Shown here one piece after another: positions 22,768 through 28,737 of a DNA stretch of 31,891 nt (its first letter is position 1; every line of letters starts with the position of its first letter). Source of the DNA: a virus; the IMG/VR virus record IMGVR_UViG_3300045884_000044, positions 1-31,891 of that record, one strand, 5' to 3'. The notes below the pieces were generated by a model. The model made no database searches, was not told the origin of the DNA, and saw nothing but the letters and a program-made list of their open reading frames with translations. Both the position numbers and the translations under genes were made by a program.

Positions 22768-23822
22768 GCCTGTTCCTCCGGGTGGTACGCCCACCCATGT
22801 GTGAAGGTGGACCGGATGGACACCCCCTCGATGTCCCACGTCCGGTCGATCATAGGTTGGATGGTGCTGAGGGGGTCTACGTTGCGGGGGAACCCAATGG
22901 TTGCCCCGTCGTGCTCGTTCCACTTGAGCGTGGCTGAGGGGTACGCAGCCAGGATGTCCCGCAACATGATGTTCATCATGTCGGAAACCGTCCCCTGGAC
23001 CCGGTGATTCAACCCCTCCTTGGCCTTGTTCTCGGCATCCCCGAATAGGTGCCTCAGCCTCCCGAGGACCGTCCGACTCCGCCCCGTGGCGATGCACTCC
23101 GCCCAGGTCCGGGGCTTCCAGACCCCCCAGGTAAACCGCTTGGAGAAGATGAACGCCTTGCCCGCGACCATCAACTGGTCCCGGCTGAACACGGGCTTCC
23201 CCGTAGCGTCGTCGAACTCGATCTTCGCCTGGAGGACCCCCTTGTAGGAGTCCAGGAAATTCTTGGCGAAGGAGTACTGGAGGCTATACCTGACCGTCTT
23301 GAACAGGTCCCTGCGCTGGTCCTTGGGTCCCGCCCAGGCCACCTGGGCCCGCCACGCCGCGCAATCCTCAGCGGTGCTGAGGGCCTTGGTCTTTGTGGGG
23401 GGCAGCGGGAGGTTGAGGGCCTTCATGGCGGTCAGCGTGTGGAGATCGTAGTCCTTGGCGAAGGCTTCGAGGTCTTCCTCGTCCCTGGAAAACGCCGAGA
23501 GAATCTTGGCCTCGATGGCGTCCAGGTCAAAGAGCAGCCACTTCTCCCCCCGGTTGGGAATGATCACCGCGCCCTCGCCCGCCTTGTACTTCTTGGCGAG
23601 GTTGGCGACCGGAGGGTCCGTGGTGGACCAGCGGCCCGAGACCTGAGTGGGGAGCATCTGCGGGTAGATGCGCGGCTTCTTGAGCTTCTCCAGGTAGTGC
23701 GACATCAACTGCTGGGCTTCCGCGTACCGCAACCGGGCGCGGACGAGAGGGAGATCGTAGCCCTTCTCGATCAGGGCGTACATCTCCTCCTCGGACACCC
23801 CCGCTGCCTTGGACTTGGGCAA
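22764..23822 (-). CDS. Family-A DNA polymerase, palm/fingers half (split gene)
   Basis: This 352-aa protein carries the polymerase motifs: GRWSTTDP (63-70), motif A FDLDAIEAK with Asp99 and Glu104, DLHTLTA (126-132), and motif B with Arg171, Lys175 and Tyr179. HRVQGT (273-278) and motif C EHDGAT with His304 and Asp305 follow. Tyr179 sits where T7 DNA polymerase has Tyr526. Motif C is His-Asp-Gly instead of the usual His-Asp-Glu. The exonuclease and thumb start are encoded separately upstream, with an 86-aa gene between. The start codon is a TTG at 23822; no ATG is available before residue 14. Confidence 0.85.
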   Translation of the reverse strand: MPKSKAAGVSEEEMYALIEKGYDLPLVRARLRYAEAQQLMSHYLEKLKKPRIYPQMLPTQVSGRWSTTDPPVANLAKKYKAGEGAVIIPNRGEKWLLFDLDAIEAKILSAFSRDEEDLEAFAKDYDLHTLTAMKALNLPLPPTKTKALSTAEDCAAWRAQVAWAGPKDQRRDLFKTVRYSLQYSFAKNFLDSYKGVLQAKIEFDDATGKPVFSRDQLMVAGKAFIFSKRFTWGVWKPRTWAECIATGRSRTVLGRLRHLFGDAENKAKEGLNHRVQGTVSDMMNIMLRDILAAYPSATLKWNEHDGATIGFPRNVDPLSTIQPMIDRTWDIEGVSIRSTFTHGWAYHPEEQA

Positions 23823-23824
23823 GA

Positions 23825-24085
23825 CTAGGAGCCCTGCTCCTCCGCCAACTTGAGCCGGAGCTTGGCGACGGTCGGCTTGTCGGACTGCTTGGCAGCCTCA
23901 GCCACCGGGGGTGGGGTCACCTTGACCTCCTCCGCCACGAAGGGCCGGTCGGCGGGGATCACGGTCAGCAGGTACTCCCGCATGACCTCCCGGAATCGGG
24001 GCACGAGCCCATGGCTGGGGCTGTCGAAGATGCGAGCCGCGAGCATGTTGGTGATGTCAAAGACGATTCGCTCTTGCTGAGTCAC
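23825..24085 (-). CDS. Unknown 86-aa protein inserted between polymerase halves
   Basis: The GTG at 24085 overlaps the TGA of the exonuclease gene as GTGA, and AGAGGGGG lies about 5-6 nt upstream, so translation is well supported. The product has a helical N-terminal half (ERIVFDITNMLAARIFD, then FREVMREYLL). A Pro/Lys-rich linker and a basic helix KPTVAKLRLKLAEEQGS follow. It has no homing-endonuclease motif (HNH, GIY-YIG or LAGLIDADG). Its reading frame differs from both polymerase halves. It could be a small polymerase partner or an unrelated gene gained at this site. Confidence 0.7.
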   Translation of the reverse strand: MTQQERIVFDITNMLAARIFDSPSHGLVPRFREVMREYLLTVIPADRPFVAEEVKVTPPPVAEAAKQSDKPTVAKLRLKLAEEQGS

Positions 24086-25128
24086 TTGGTCCCCCTCTTG
24101 GTTGGGAGCTTCATCACGTCGTACAACTCTACCCCGACCTGGCCCGAGCGTCCAGGGGAGCCGAGGTTGATCGGGAACCCGACCGCCGCCTCAGCCATGA
24201 GCGTCGCCTCCTTGGCCTGGGTGGTCAACTCGTCCAAGAACCGATCCACGTTCTTGGCGTAGGTCCCCATGCCGACCCGCACGGCCCGCTCGATGGTCCA
24301 GACGTGGGGGCGGAGGAACTCGGAGTAGACCTTATAGCTGAGGGGGTCGGCTTGGAACTCCCGGTTGAGCGCCAGGTCCACCTCCATGGTGCCGATGGCA
24401 TCGCCCCCCGAATAATCCCTGGGGGCCGAGAATGCCAGGTGCTTCCAGCGGTTGAGCCCGGAGTACCAGGACCCCTGGAAATCAAGATCGTGCGCGTAGC
24501 CCGCGTACAAGACCGCGTGCTTCAACATGATGTCGTCCATGACCATGTACTTCTGGACATCCTCGTGGGTCAAGGCGAACAGGCGGGTGAAGTGGCCGAT
24601 GTCAGCCGGAGCATTCTGGGCGATGATCCGGGTCCCATTGAGCACCGCTGTGGGCGTATGATCCTCCGCCTCGATCACCCAACCGTTGAGTTGAACATCC
24701 GCCATGGAGTATCGGGTCAGCCGATTCAGCGGGTCAAACTCCGTGTCGAAGGCCACATGCTTGGGCAGGGTCCCAGGGCTCACGCTCTGCCACGCCGGGA
24801 GCTTCCGAGGCCACCGCCCCGCGAGCAGCCGCCCAAACTTGGACCAGTCCCGCAGCACCGTGGGCCGCTGAATCGGGGTCCGGAACAGATAGGCCGTGTG
24901 GTAGGTTACCAGGACGGGCACGTCATGGGGGGTGGGAGTCCAGTAGGACTTCCGCCACGAGGTCTCGGTCGGCAGAAGGGGGAATGCCCACCCCCGCCAT
25001 TCGTCCGCTGAGGACTCCTGCCCCCCAGAGGCTGCGAAGACCGCTTTATCCCCCGTGGCCATGATGGCCTGGAGTCCCTGGGGTCGATTGAAGTGAGCCT
25101 TGGTGCAATGGAGAATCGCGGCCCGCAA
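24082..25128 (-). CDS. UDG C-terminal part fused to PolA 3'-5' exonuclease and thumb start
   Basis: The frame continues that of the upstream UDG fragment past an amber codon. Residues 1-100 hold the second half of a family-4 UDG: Cys8 (fourth Fe-S ligand), an AIMATGDKAVFAAS segment and the TYHTAYLFR motif with His77. Residues 122-250 are a DnaQ-like exonuclease: ExoI Asp128/Glu130 (FDTEF), ExoII Asn172/Asp176 (NAPADIGHF), ExoIII Tyr239/Asp243 (YSGGD). Residues 275-348 match the PolA thumb start, ending NLGSPGRSGQ...LPTKRGTK where PolA normally runs on into the palm. The only start after the stop is a TTG with an ill-spaced AGGAG. Confidence 0.8.
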   Translation of the reverse strand: MRAAILHCTKAHFNRPQGLQAIMATGDKAVFAASGGQESSADEWRGWAFPLLPTETSWRKSYWTPTPHDVPVLVTYHTAYLFRTPIQRPTVLRDWSKFGRLLAGRWPRKLPAWQSVSPGTLPKHVAFDTEFDPLNRLTRYSMADVQLNGWVIEAEDHTPTAVLNGTRIIAQNAPADIGHFTRLFALTHEDVQKYMVMDDIMLKHAVLYAGYAHDLDFQGSWYSGLNRWKHLAFSAPRDYSGGDAIGTMEVDLALNREFQADPLSYKVYSEFLRPHVWTIERAVRVGMGTYAKNVDRFLDELTTQAKEATLMAEAAVGFPINLGSPGRSGQVGVELYDVMKLPTKRGTK

Positions 25129-25131
25129 CTC

Positions 25132-25134
25132 CTA
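25132..25134 (-). other. In-frame amber codon inside the UDG domain
   Basis: Read on the minus strand, the codons around 25134-25132 are GCC, TAG, GAG, TTG, all in one frame from 25485 to 24082. The stop separates the third and fourth Fe-S cysteines of one glycosylase domain. A C-to-T change of a CAG (Gln) codon, or a G-to-A change of TGG, would explain it. Confidence 0.9.
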
Positions 25135-25428
25135 GGCGGGCTTGCTCTTGCCAAGGTCCGGGAGATCGTTGCTCCCGTCCACCCGGCAGCGCAGGGCGTT
25201 GAAGATCGAGATGTCATCCCGAGTCAGCGCCGCACGAGGGAGGAAGTCCTTGTCCTGGGCCTGGCCGGTCTTGCCCACGGCGGGCACCCCAACCTGCTCC
25301 TCCTCCTCACCAGGGTTCTGCATCCAGACCCCGACCTTTGCCTGGGGCCTGACGAGATCGGGGACCATGTAGGCCCCCCGATTCCGATAGGGACACCCGT
25401 CGCAGCTAGGAGGCTTGGGGATCGGCAT
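25132..25428 (-). CDS. Family-4 uracil-DNA glycosylase, N-terminal part (ends at in-frame amber)
   Basis: From the ATG at 25428 the 98-aa product has the first half of an Fe-S UDG. It has Cys9 and Cys12 (CDGC), motif 1 QNPGEEEEQVGVPAVGKTG at residues 37-55 and NALRCR with Cys81, the third cluster ligand. It stops at TAG 25134-25132, before the fourth Cys. The rest of the domain continues in the same frame after the stop. UDG removes uracil from DNA. A GTG at 25485 is an alternative start. The ATG has no clear ribosome site but overlaps the upstream gene by 23 nt. Confidence 0.75.
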   Translation of the reverse strand: MPIPKPPSCDGCPYRNRGAYMVPDLVRPQAKVGVWMQNPGEEEEQVGVPAVGKTGQAQDKDFLPRAALTRDDISIFNALRCRVDGSNDLPDLGKSKPA

Positions 25429-25609
25429 ATTGGGGATCAGCGTACATCTGGGGCGCGGTGTCGCATACGCGGCAGAGTCTACCACGCTTGAGGGTCAGAC
25501 GAGAACAGCTTTGACACGCGGCCCCCTTGCAGGTCTTGCACCGGGCGTTCGTGGTCTTGCGACAGGCGGGCCCCTGGACCACGCACACCGACCGAATCGC
25601 TTGGCTCAT
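25406..25609 (-). CDS. Cys-rich zinc-knuckle protein, 67 aa
   Basis: The ATG at 25609 overlaps the upstream stop as ATGA. The product contains eight Cys: 9, 16, 24, 27, 32, 35, 46 and 49, forming three C-x-x-C units (CKTC, CQSC, CRVC). This suggests one or two structural zinc sites. The C-terminus has a tandem YADPQ repeat encoded by a near-repeat of 15 nt. Basic residues between the knuckles suggest nucleic-acid contact. No named family is recognised. It overlaps the UDG start by 23 nt. Confidence 0.6.
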   Translation of the reverse strand: MSQAIRSVCVVQGPACRKTTNARCKTCKGAACQSCSRLTLKRGRLCRVCDTAPQMYADPQYADPQAS

Positions 25610-26139
25610 AGCTCGGTGAAGAAGACATCTTCGAGGAATTTCGCCATGTCGATGGTCACCGCCTTGGCGAGGCCCTCGTCGTGACCCACGATGTTCAGGA
25701 CCTTCCCGTTCCACTCTGCCATAGCCGGAGTGAATGGGAGTCGAGCGACCAGGGCGATCCCCTTGTACCAGAGGTCCCAGGTGTTGAGATATGCGGCGTT
25801 TGGCAACAGCGTAAACCCCGGAGGCAGCGTGATCTTGCCGCCATAGGCGACGGCCTTGGCCCCAATGAGATGGGAAATCTCCCCCGAAGCCACCAGCTTC
25901 TCCTTGGTCTCCATCAGCTTGGCCACGGTGAGTGGCTTGGGAGAGCCCGTGAAGGAACCCAGGGGTCCCGGCATCGCGTCGAGCTTCTTTATCTGCTCCA
26001 GATACATCTGCTTGAGCTTGTCCAACCCCTGCTTCTTCCAGGGTGAGAGATTGGTGTTGGGGTTGGTCTCCGCCATCAACTCGTCCAGGAACATCGCCTT
26101 GATTTCCTTGCCCTTCAACTCTGCGTCGTCGCTGTTCAC
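25606..26139 (-). CDS. Unknown 177-aa protein
   Basis: The GTG at 26139 has GGGAGGGG upstream and overlaps the previous TGA as GTGA. The N-terminal half is helical and charged (KEIKAMFLDELMAETNP, LDKLKQMYLEQIKKLDAM). The middle has a Gly/Pro-rich segment with KITLPPGFTLLPNAAYLN. The C-terminal half shows beta-type segments (IALVARLPFTP, KVLNIVGHDEG) and ends in a helix. No catalytic motif is recognised. Confidence 0.7.
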   Translation of the reverse strand: MNSDDAELKGKEIKAMFLDELMAETNPNTNLSPWKKQGLDKLKQMYLEQIKKLDAMPGPLGSFTGSPKPLTVAKLMETKEKLVASGEISHLIGAKAVAYGGKITLPPGFTLLPNAAYLNTWDLWYKGIALVARLPFTPAMAEWNGKVLNIVGHDEGLAKAVTIDMAKFLEDVFFTEL

Positions 26140-26345
26140 AACAGCCCCTCCCAGAATTCGGTTTCCTCGTCCAGGACGGAGACATGGACCACGCCCACGT
26201 CCTGTATCTTCACCGCCCCAAAGTCCATCTTGACCAGAACCTCAACCTCCTGGTCCGAGTCAAGGTTCCAGTGTTCAGGCAGGATAATCGCGTTGTGGGC
26301 ACCGGGGGGCAATCCCCCGCTTGATTCGCTTCCAGTCGGACTCAC
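26136..26345 (-). CDS. Unknown 69-aa acidic protein
   Basis: The frame is open further upstream, but a GTG at 26345 with CGAGGA 5-6 nt before it is the best start. That choice implies a 71-nt out-of-frame overlap with the preceding gene. A TTG at about 26312 would shorten the overlap. The product has a Ser/Gly/Pro N-terminus. It then has beta-type segments (EVEVLVKMDFGAVKI and VGVVHVSVLDEET) rich in Asp and Glu. No family is recognised. Its TGA overlaps the next GTG. Confidence 0.5.
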   Translation of the reverse strand: MSPTGSESSGGLPPGAHNAIILPEHWNLDSDQEVEVLVKMDFGAVKIQDVGVVHVSVLDEETEFWEGLL

Positions 26346-26529
26346 AGTTTCCTCGCTCTCGCCAGCTACCCGTGGCTCGGGCCCGCCCAACGAGTATATG
26401 CTGGCCGAGTACACGGTAGAGAACGCCGTGTCGAGTTTCCCTGATGGCCACTCCGCCATACGCCTTGATCTCCTCGGTGATCTTGACCTGCCAGGGCGTC
26501 CCCTTACGCTGGCGCACCGAGCAACTCAC
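26275..26529 (-). CDS. Small basic protein, possibly HicA-like fold
   Basis: The GTG at 26529 lies within the last 26 nt of the upstream gene; the open frame beyond it shadows that gene. The 84-aa product has VKITEEIKAYGGVAIRETRHG, then LYRVLGQHILVGRARATGSW. The ending is CESDWKRIKRGIA. This alpha-beta-beta pattern with a final D-W-x-x-I-x-R helix resembles small phage proteins of the HicA/dsRBD-like type, without the usual HicA active-site context. Function unknown; nucleic-acid binding is a guess. Confidence 0.5.
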   Translation of the reverse strand: MSCSVRQRKGTPWQVKITEEIKAYGGVAIRETRHGVLYRVLGQHILVGRARATGSWRERGNCESDWKRIKRGIAPRCPQRDYPA

Positions 26530-27019
26530 GAGTCCAGCCGCTGAGGCTCCGGACGTGGCTGAGGTCGCCTCGTGCAGCGGCCGCTTCCCAGGCCGGGCGG
26601 AACCCTTCGTAGCCCGCCTGCCCGTCATGCTGAGGGTCTCCGTAGAATCGCCCGGATCGGTCCAGCGGCACCCCGGCTAGGATGATTCGGTCGTACCCAA
26701 AGATATGGGTGGCGATGTTCACCGCGAACATGGACGAGGACCCGCCATTCCGGGACCACGGAAAGATCGACTCGTCCCAGGTCTTGGGTCCATGGGCCAT
26801 GGCAGGGAGCCCCGGTTCCATGGGCCGGTCCTTGAGGATCAGCCAGACCCCATCAATGAACGCCTGGTGGCGGCTGACGATATGGCCTGCCGAGACGATC
26901 AGCGAGGCCATGTTGACCGCGAAGCGATGCTTGGTTGTGGGGGCCACCTGGAGCCGCTCTGCCTGGCGGAGGTCGTCGAACACCCCCCGAGCCGTGCCGA
27001 TCACGAGGCAGGTTTTCAT
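26504..27019 (-). CDS. Unknown 171-aa Rossmann-like protein
   Basis: The ATG at 27019 overlaps the TGA of the upstream 38-aa gene as ATGA, which decides this start over the GTG at 27028. The product begins with a beta strand and Gly-rich turn (KTCLVIGTARGVFDDL). Later segments include GYDRIILAGVPLDRSG and a C-terminal YEGFRPAWEAAAARGDLSHV with RSLSGWTRELLG. This layout recalls phage proteins sometimes placed near DUF115 or glycosyltransferase-like folds. A possible sugar- or nucleotide-binding role is inference only. Confidence 0.65.
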   Translation of the reverse strand: MKTCLVIGTARGVFDDLRQAERLQVAPTTKHRFAVNMASLIVSAGHIVSRHQAFIDGVWLILKDRPMEPGLPAMAHGPKTWDESIFPWSRNGGSSSMFAVNIATHIFGYDRIILAGVPLDRSGRFYGDPQHDGQAGYEGFRPAWEAAAARGDLSHVRSLSGWTRELLGAPA

Positions 27020-27132
27020 ACCCGGCACCGCAAGCAGCGAGGGTAGTTGGGGTGGAGCCGCCGCATGAGTGTCAACATCGTCTCGTTAGGGGCTCGCCAC
27101 TTCCCGTGGAACAGCCAGCACCAGAGTCTCAT
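27016..27132 (-). CDS. 38-aa protein with C-terminal CxxC
   Basis: The ATG at 27132 overlaps the previous TGA as ATGA, and its own TGA overlaps the next ATG, so the operon layout supports translation. The product is basic and Trp/Arg-rich (RLWCWLFHGKWRAP) and ends PRCLRCRV, a single C-x-x-C. It could be one half of a metal-bridged dimer. Too short to assign. Confidence 0.5.
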   Translation of the reverse strand: MRLWCWLFHGKWRAPNETMLTLMRRLHPNYPRCLRCRV

Positions 27133-27266
27133 GGCCACATGCACCTCCCGGCGCGGTCGATAGCGGAGAGCAGGAACACGATCATGTTCCCCGTGAAGTA
27201 CACGACGGCGGCCAGCAGGTAGCCGACCGCGAGGAACCCAGCGAACGCCTGAGCCCCCTCTTTCAT
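27129..27266 (-). CDS. 45-aa membrane protein
   Basis: The ATG at 27266 overlaps the preceding TGA as ATGA. The product has a hydrophobic helix at residues 8-24 (FAGFLAVGYLLAAVVYF), a short turn, and a second apolar stretch (MIVFLLSAI) before a basic tail. One or two membrane passes are possible. No family is recognised. Confidence 0.5.
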   Translation of the reverse strand: MKEGAQAFAGFLAVGYLLAAVVYFTGNMIVFLLSAIDRAGRCMWP

Positions 27267-27385
27267 CGCCCAGCCCACGACATCAGCCCGGACCCGACCC
27301 ACCAGCCCAGCATGGCTGAGCCCACGCAGACCGCGATCACGTAGACGACGGCCCCGAATCCCCGCCAGAACGCCGACTCACCCAC
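27263..27385 (-). CDS. 40-aa membrane protein in overlapping frame
   Basis: Codons show the GC-rich third positions of real genes only from about 27385 on in this frame. The full open frame starts at an ATG at 27475 with a good AGGAGG site, but its first 30 codons look like a shadow of the neighbouring frame. A GTG at 27385 gives 40 aa with a transmembrane helix (AVVYVIAVCVGSAMLGWWV). It overlaps the 44-aa gene by 49 nt. Either an internal start or a frameshift from that gene could produce it. Confidence 0.4.
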   Translation of the reverse strand: MGESAFWRGFGAVVYVIAVCVGSAMLGWWVGSGLMSWAGR

Positions 27386-27471
27386 CAGCCCAGGGCGAGA
27401 AAGATCACCGCAGTCACGGCGAAGATTCCGAGATCGAAGGTTGTGACCGGGCATCCGATGACGGTCTCCAT
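27337..27471 (-). CDS. 44-aa membrane protein
   Basis: The ATG at 27471 follows AGAGGAGG by about 10 nt; an out-of-frame ATG at 27475 has the closer spacing. The product METVIGCPVTTFDLGI... has one transmembrane helix (residues 12-31, FDLGIFAVTAVIFLALGWWV) and a Ser/Arg/Gly tail. Third codon positions are mostly G or C in this frame up to GWWV, supporting translation. The upstream gap holds a terminator, so this gene may start a new transcript or depend on read-through. Confidence 0.45.
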   Translation of the reverse strand: METVIGCPVTTFDLGIFAVTAVIFLALGWWVSRRSGGDSGPSST

Positions 27472-27518
27472 CCATTGGTTCCTCCTCTGCCTGGACTTGG
27501 GACCAGGCTGTGCATTAA

Positions 27519-27538
27519 CAGGGGCCCGAAGGCCCCTG
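27519..27538 (-). terminator. Hairpin with TTCG loop after the secreted-protein gene
   Basis: On the minus strand CAGGGGCC pairs with GGCCCCTG around a TTCG tetraloop: eight perfect pairs and an extra-stable loop. TTAATG follows instead of a long U-run. It lies 8 nt beyond the stop of the secreted-protein gene. It probably terminates or attenuates the operon, or protects the 3' end of the upstream mRNA. Confidence 0.6.
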
Positions 27539-27546
27539 CCCCTCTG

Positions 27547-28227
27547 CTAGAACTGAGGCTCGGAGGTCTTGAGCGCCTCGTTGCGCGAGGTCCCGAGACT
27601 GGCAGGCTTCACCGTGGGGCCCTCGATCTTCTCGGACTTCTTCTGGTTGCTGGTGATCCCATGCGCCGCCGCTGCCTTGGCCACGCGCTCGTCGTTCTGG
27701 ATCAGCAACTCCAGCGCGACCTGGGGAATCCCCATCTGCGCGAGGAGCCGAGCGAACATCCGGACCTCGCAGGACTCGGACTTGTACGTGGTGCCGATGG
27801 CGATGCCACCGAACGGGGTCGAGGCCCCACCGCTCACGCTCCCCATGCACGTCTCGGGGGCCGTGGCGAGCGCCGGAGCATACGCCGGAGGAGCCTGCCG
27901 GGGGGTCTCATCCCCCTCCACCGTGGTGGTCTGGGTGTTGGCCTGCTTGGTGCGCTGAGACTGAGCCTGGCCCTGCTGCTGGGTGTTCTTCTGCACCGGG
28001 GCGACCACGTTCACGCTGTTGGCAGAGGCCGAGGAATTCCCCGATCCGATGATCGTGGCGTTGCCTCCGTCGCCGCCCTGCCCACCATTGTTGGTCGTCC
28101 CGCAAGGGGAGTTGGCATTGCCCTGACCGTTGCAACCCGTGTTGTTGCCCTCACCGCCCTGCGCGGCCTCACCGTAGACCGCGAGCGACAGCACGAGCGC
28201 GAACGCCAGCATGAGCATCTTCTTCAC
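27547..28227 (-). CDS. Secreted/periplasmic Cys-containing protein
   Basis: The frame is open to 28269, but AAGGAG with 6-nt spacing points to the GTG at 28227. The 226-aa product has a classic signal peptide (KKMLMLAFALVLSLAVYG, residues 2-19) with cleavage likely near Glu-Ala-Ala. After it come a Gly/Asn-rich segment with Cys32 and Cys42, a Gln/Thr linker and a globular end. That end has ETCMGS and a G-G-I-A-I-G-T-T-Y-K-S-E-S-C-E-V segment (Cys127, Cys153), then a helical tail. The last block resembles a phage protein family of unknown function that I recall only loosely. Confidence 0.7.
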   Translation of the reverse strand: MKKMLMLAFALVLSLAVYGEAAQGGEGNNTGCNGQGNANSPCGTTNNGGQGGDGGNATIIGSGNSSASANSVNVVAPVQKNTQQQGQAQSQRTKQANTQTTTVEGDETPRQAPPAYAPALATAPETCMGSVSGGASTPFGGIAIGTTYKSESCEVRMFARLLAQMGIPQVALELLIQNDERVAKAAAAHGITSNQKKSEKIEGPTVKPASLGTSRNEALKTSEPQF

Positions 28228-28252
28228 GTCGATCTCCTTTGATGGTTGATAG

Positions 28253-28435
28253 TTAGGACGAGGGATCACCCTCGCCCTCGCAGCAGGTGTGAATCACCTG
28301 CCGACACTCTGAGCATTGGTAATGCCCGGCTGTGAACACGAACGCCTGGGGGCTCAGGCAGAAGGGGCAGACTTCCCGGACGTGGTTGTTGAAGATGCCT
28401 GTGTTGACGCCCCCTTCTCGGGTGCCTTCGCCCAT
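28253..28435 (-). CDS. Zinc-ribbon protein, 60 aa
   Basis: The ATG at 28435 has a strong ribosome site (GGAGGG, 5-nt gap) and lies 82 nt inside the preceding gene in another frame. The product has a ribbon with Cys23/Cys26 (CPFC) and Cys41/Cys44 (CSEC), 14 residues apart, plus CC at 51-52 and an acidic tail. This is a typical rubredoxin-like or Zn-ribbon spacing. Partner unknown. Confidence 0.65.
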   Translation of the reverse strand: MGEGTREGGVNTGIFNNHVREVCPFCLSPQAFVFTAGHYQCSECRQVIHTCCEGEGDPSS

Positions 28436-28737
28436 GAGTCCCTCCAGGTTGCGACTCGATCCTTGAGTTGCTCGGCTTCCGATGCGAGGCCCCATGCCTC
28501 AGCCAGACGGAGAACGACCTTCGCCCCGTCCAGCATCATCATCCCGAGGTCCAGGAACCGGCCCTGCGTCCCCTCGCTGAGCGAGGACCGGAGCAGCTTG
28601 GCTGAGGGCACGGGCAGGTAGGGGTGCTCGTCCGCATGGCCATCGGCTGAGCGCCCACACTGGGCACAGCCTGCCCCGCACGTACACCCACCAACCGCCC
28701 TCAGATACGCGCACCCGACCGCGTGGGCTCGATTCAT
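28354..28737 (-). CDS. Cys-rich N-terminus, helical 127-aa protein
   Basis: The ATG at 28737 follows AAGAGG by 6-7 nt and overlaps the upstream TGA as ATGA. Residues 9-27 hold five Cys (9, 18, 20, 24, 27), a likely metal site. The rest is helical (FLDLGMMMLDGAKVVLRLAE, then ASEAEQLKDRVATWRDSW) with a Ser/Thr-rich end. The frame extends far upstream, but that part shadows the membrane-protein gene. No family is recognised. Confidence 0.6.
   Translation of the reverse strand: MNRAHAVGCAYLRAVGGCTCGAGCAQCGRSADGHADEHPYLPVPSAKLLRSSLSEGTQGRFLDLGMMMLDGAKVVLRLAEAWGLASEAEQLKDRVATWRDSWAKAPEKGASTQASSTTTSGKSAPSA

Noticed and set aside
25132-25134. Genome-wide recoding of TAG as an amino acid
   Set aside because: TAG ends 14 of 22 plus-strand genes, including portal and capsid, at family-typical ends, so TAG works as a normal stop here.
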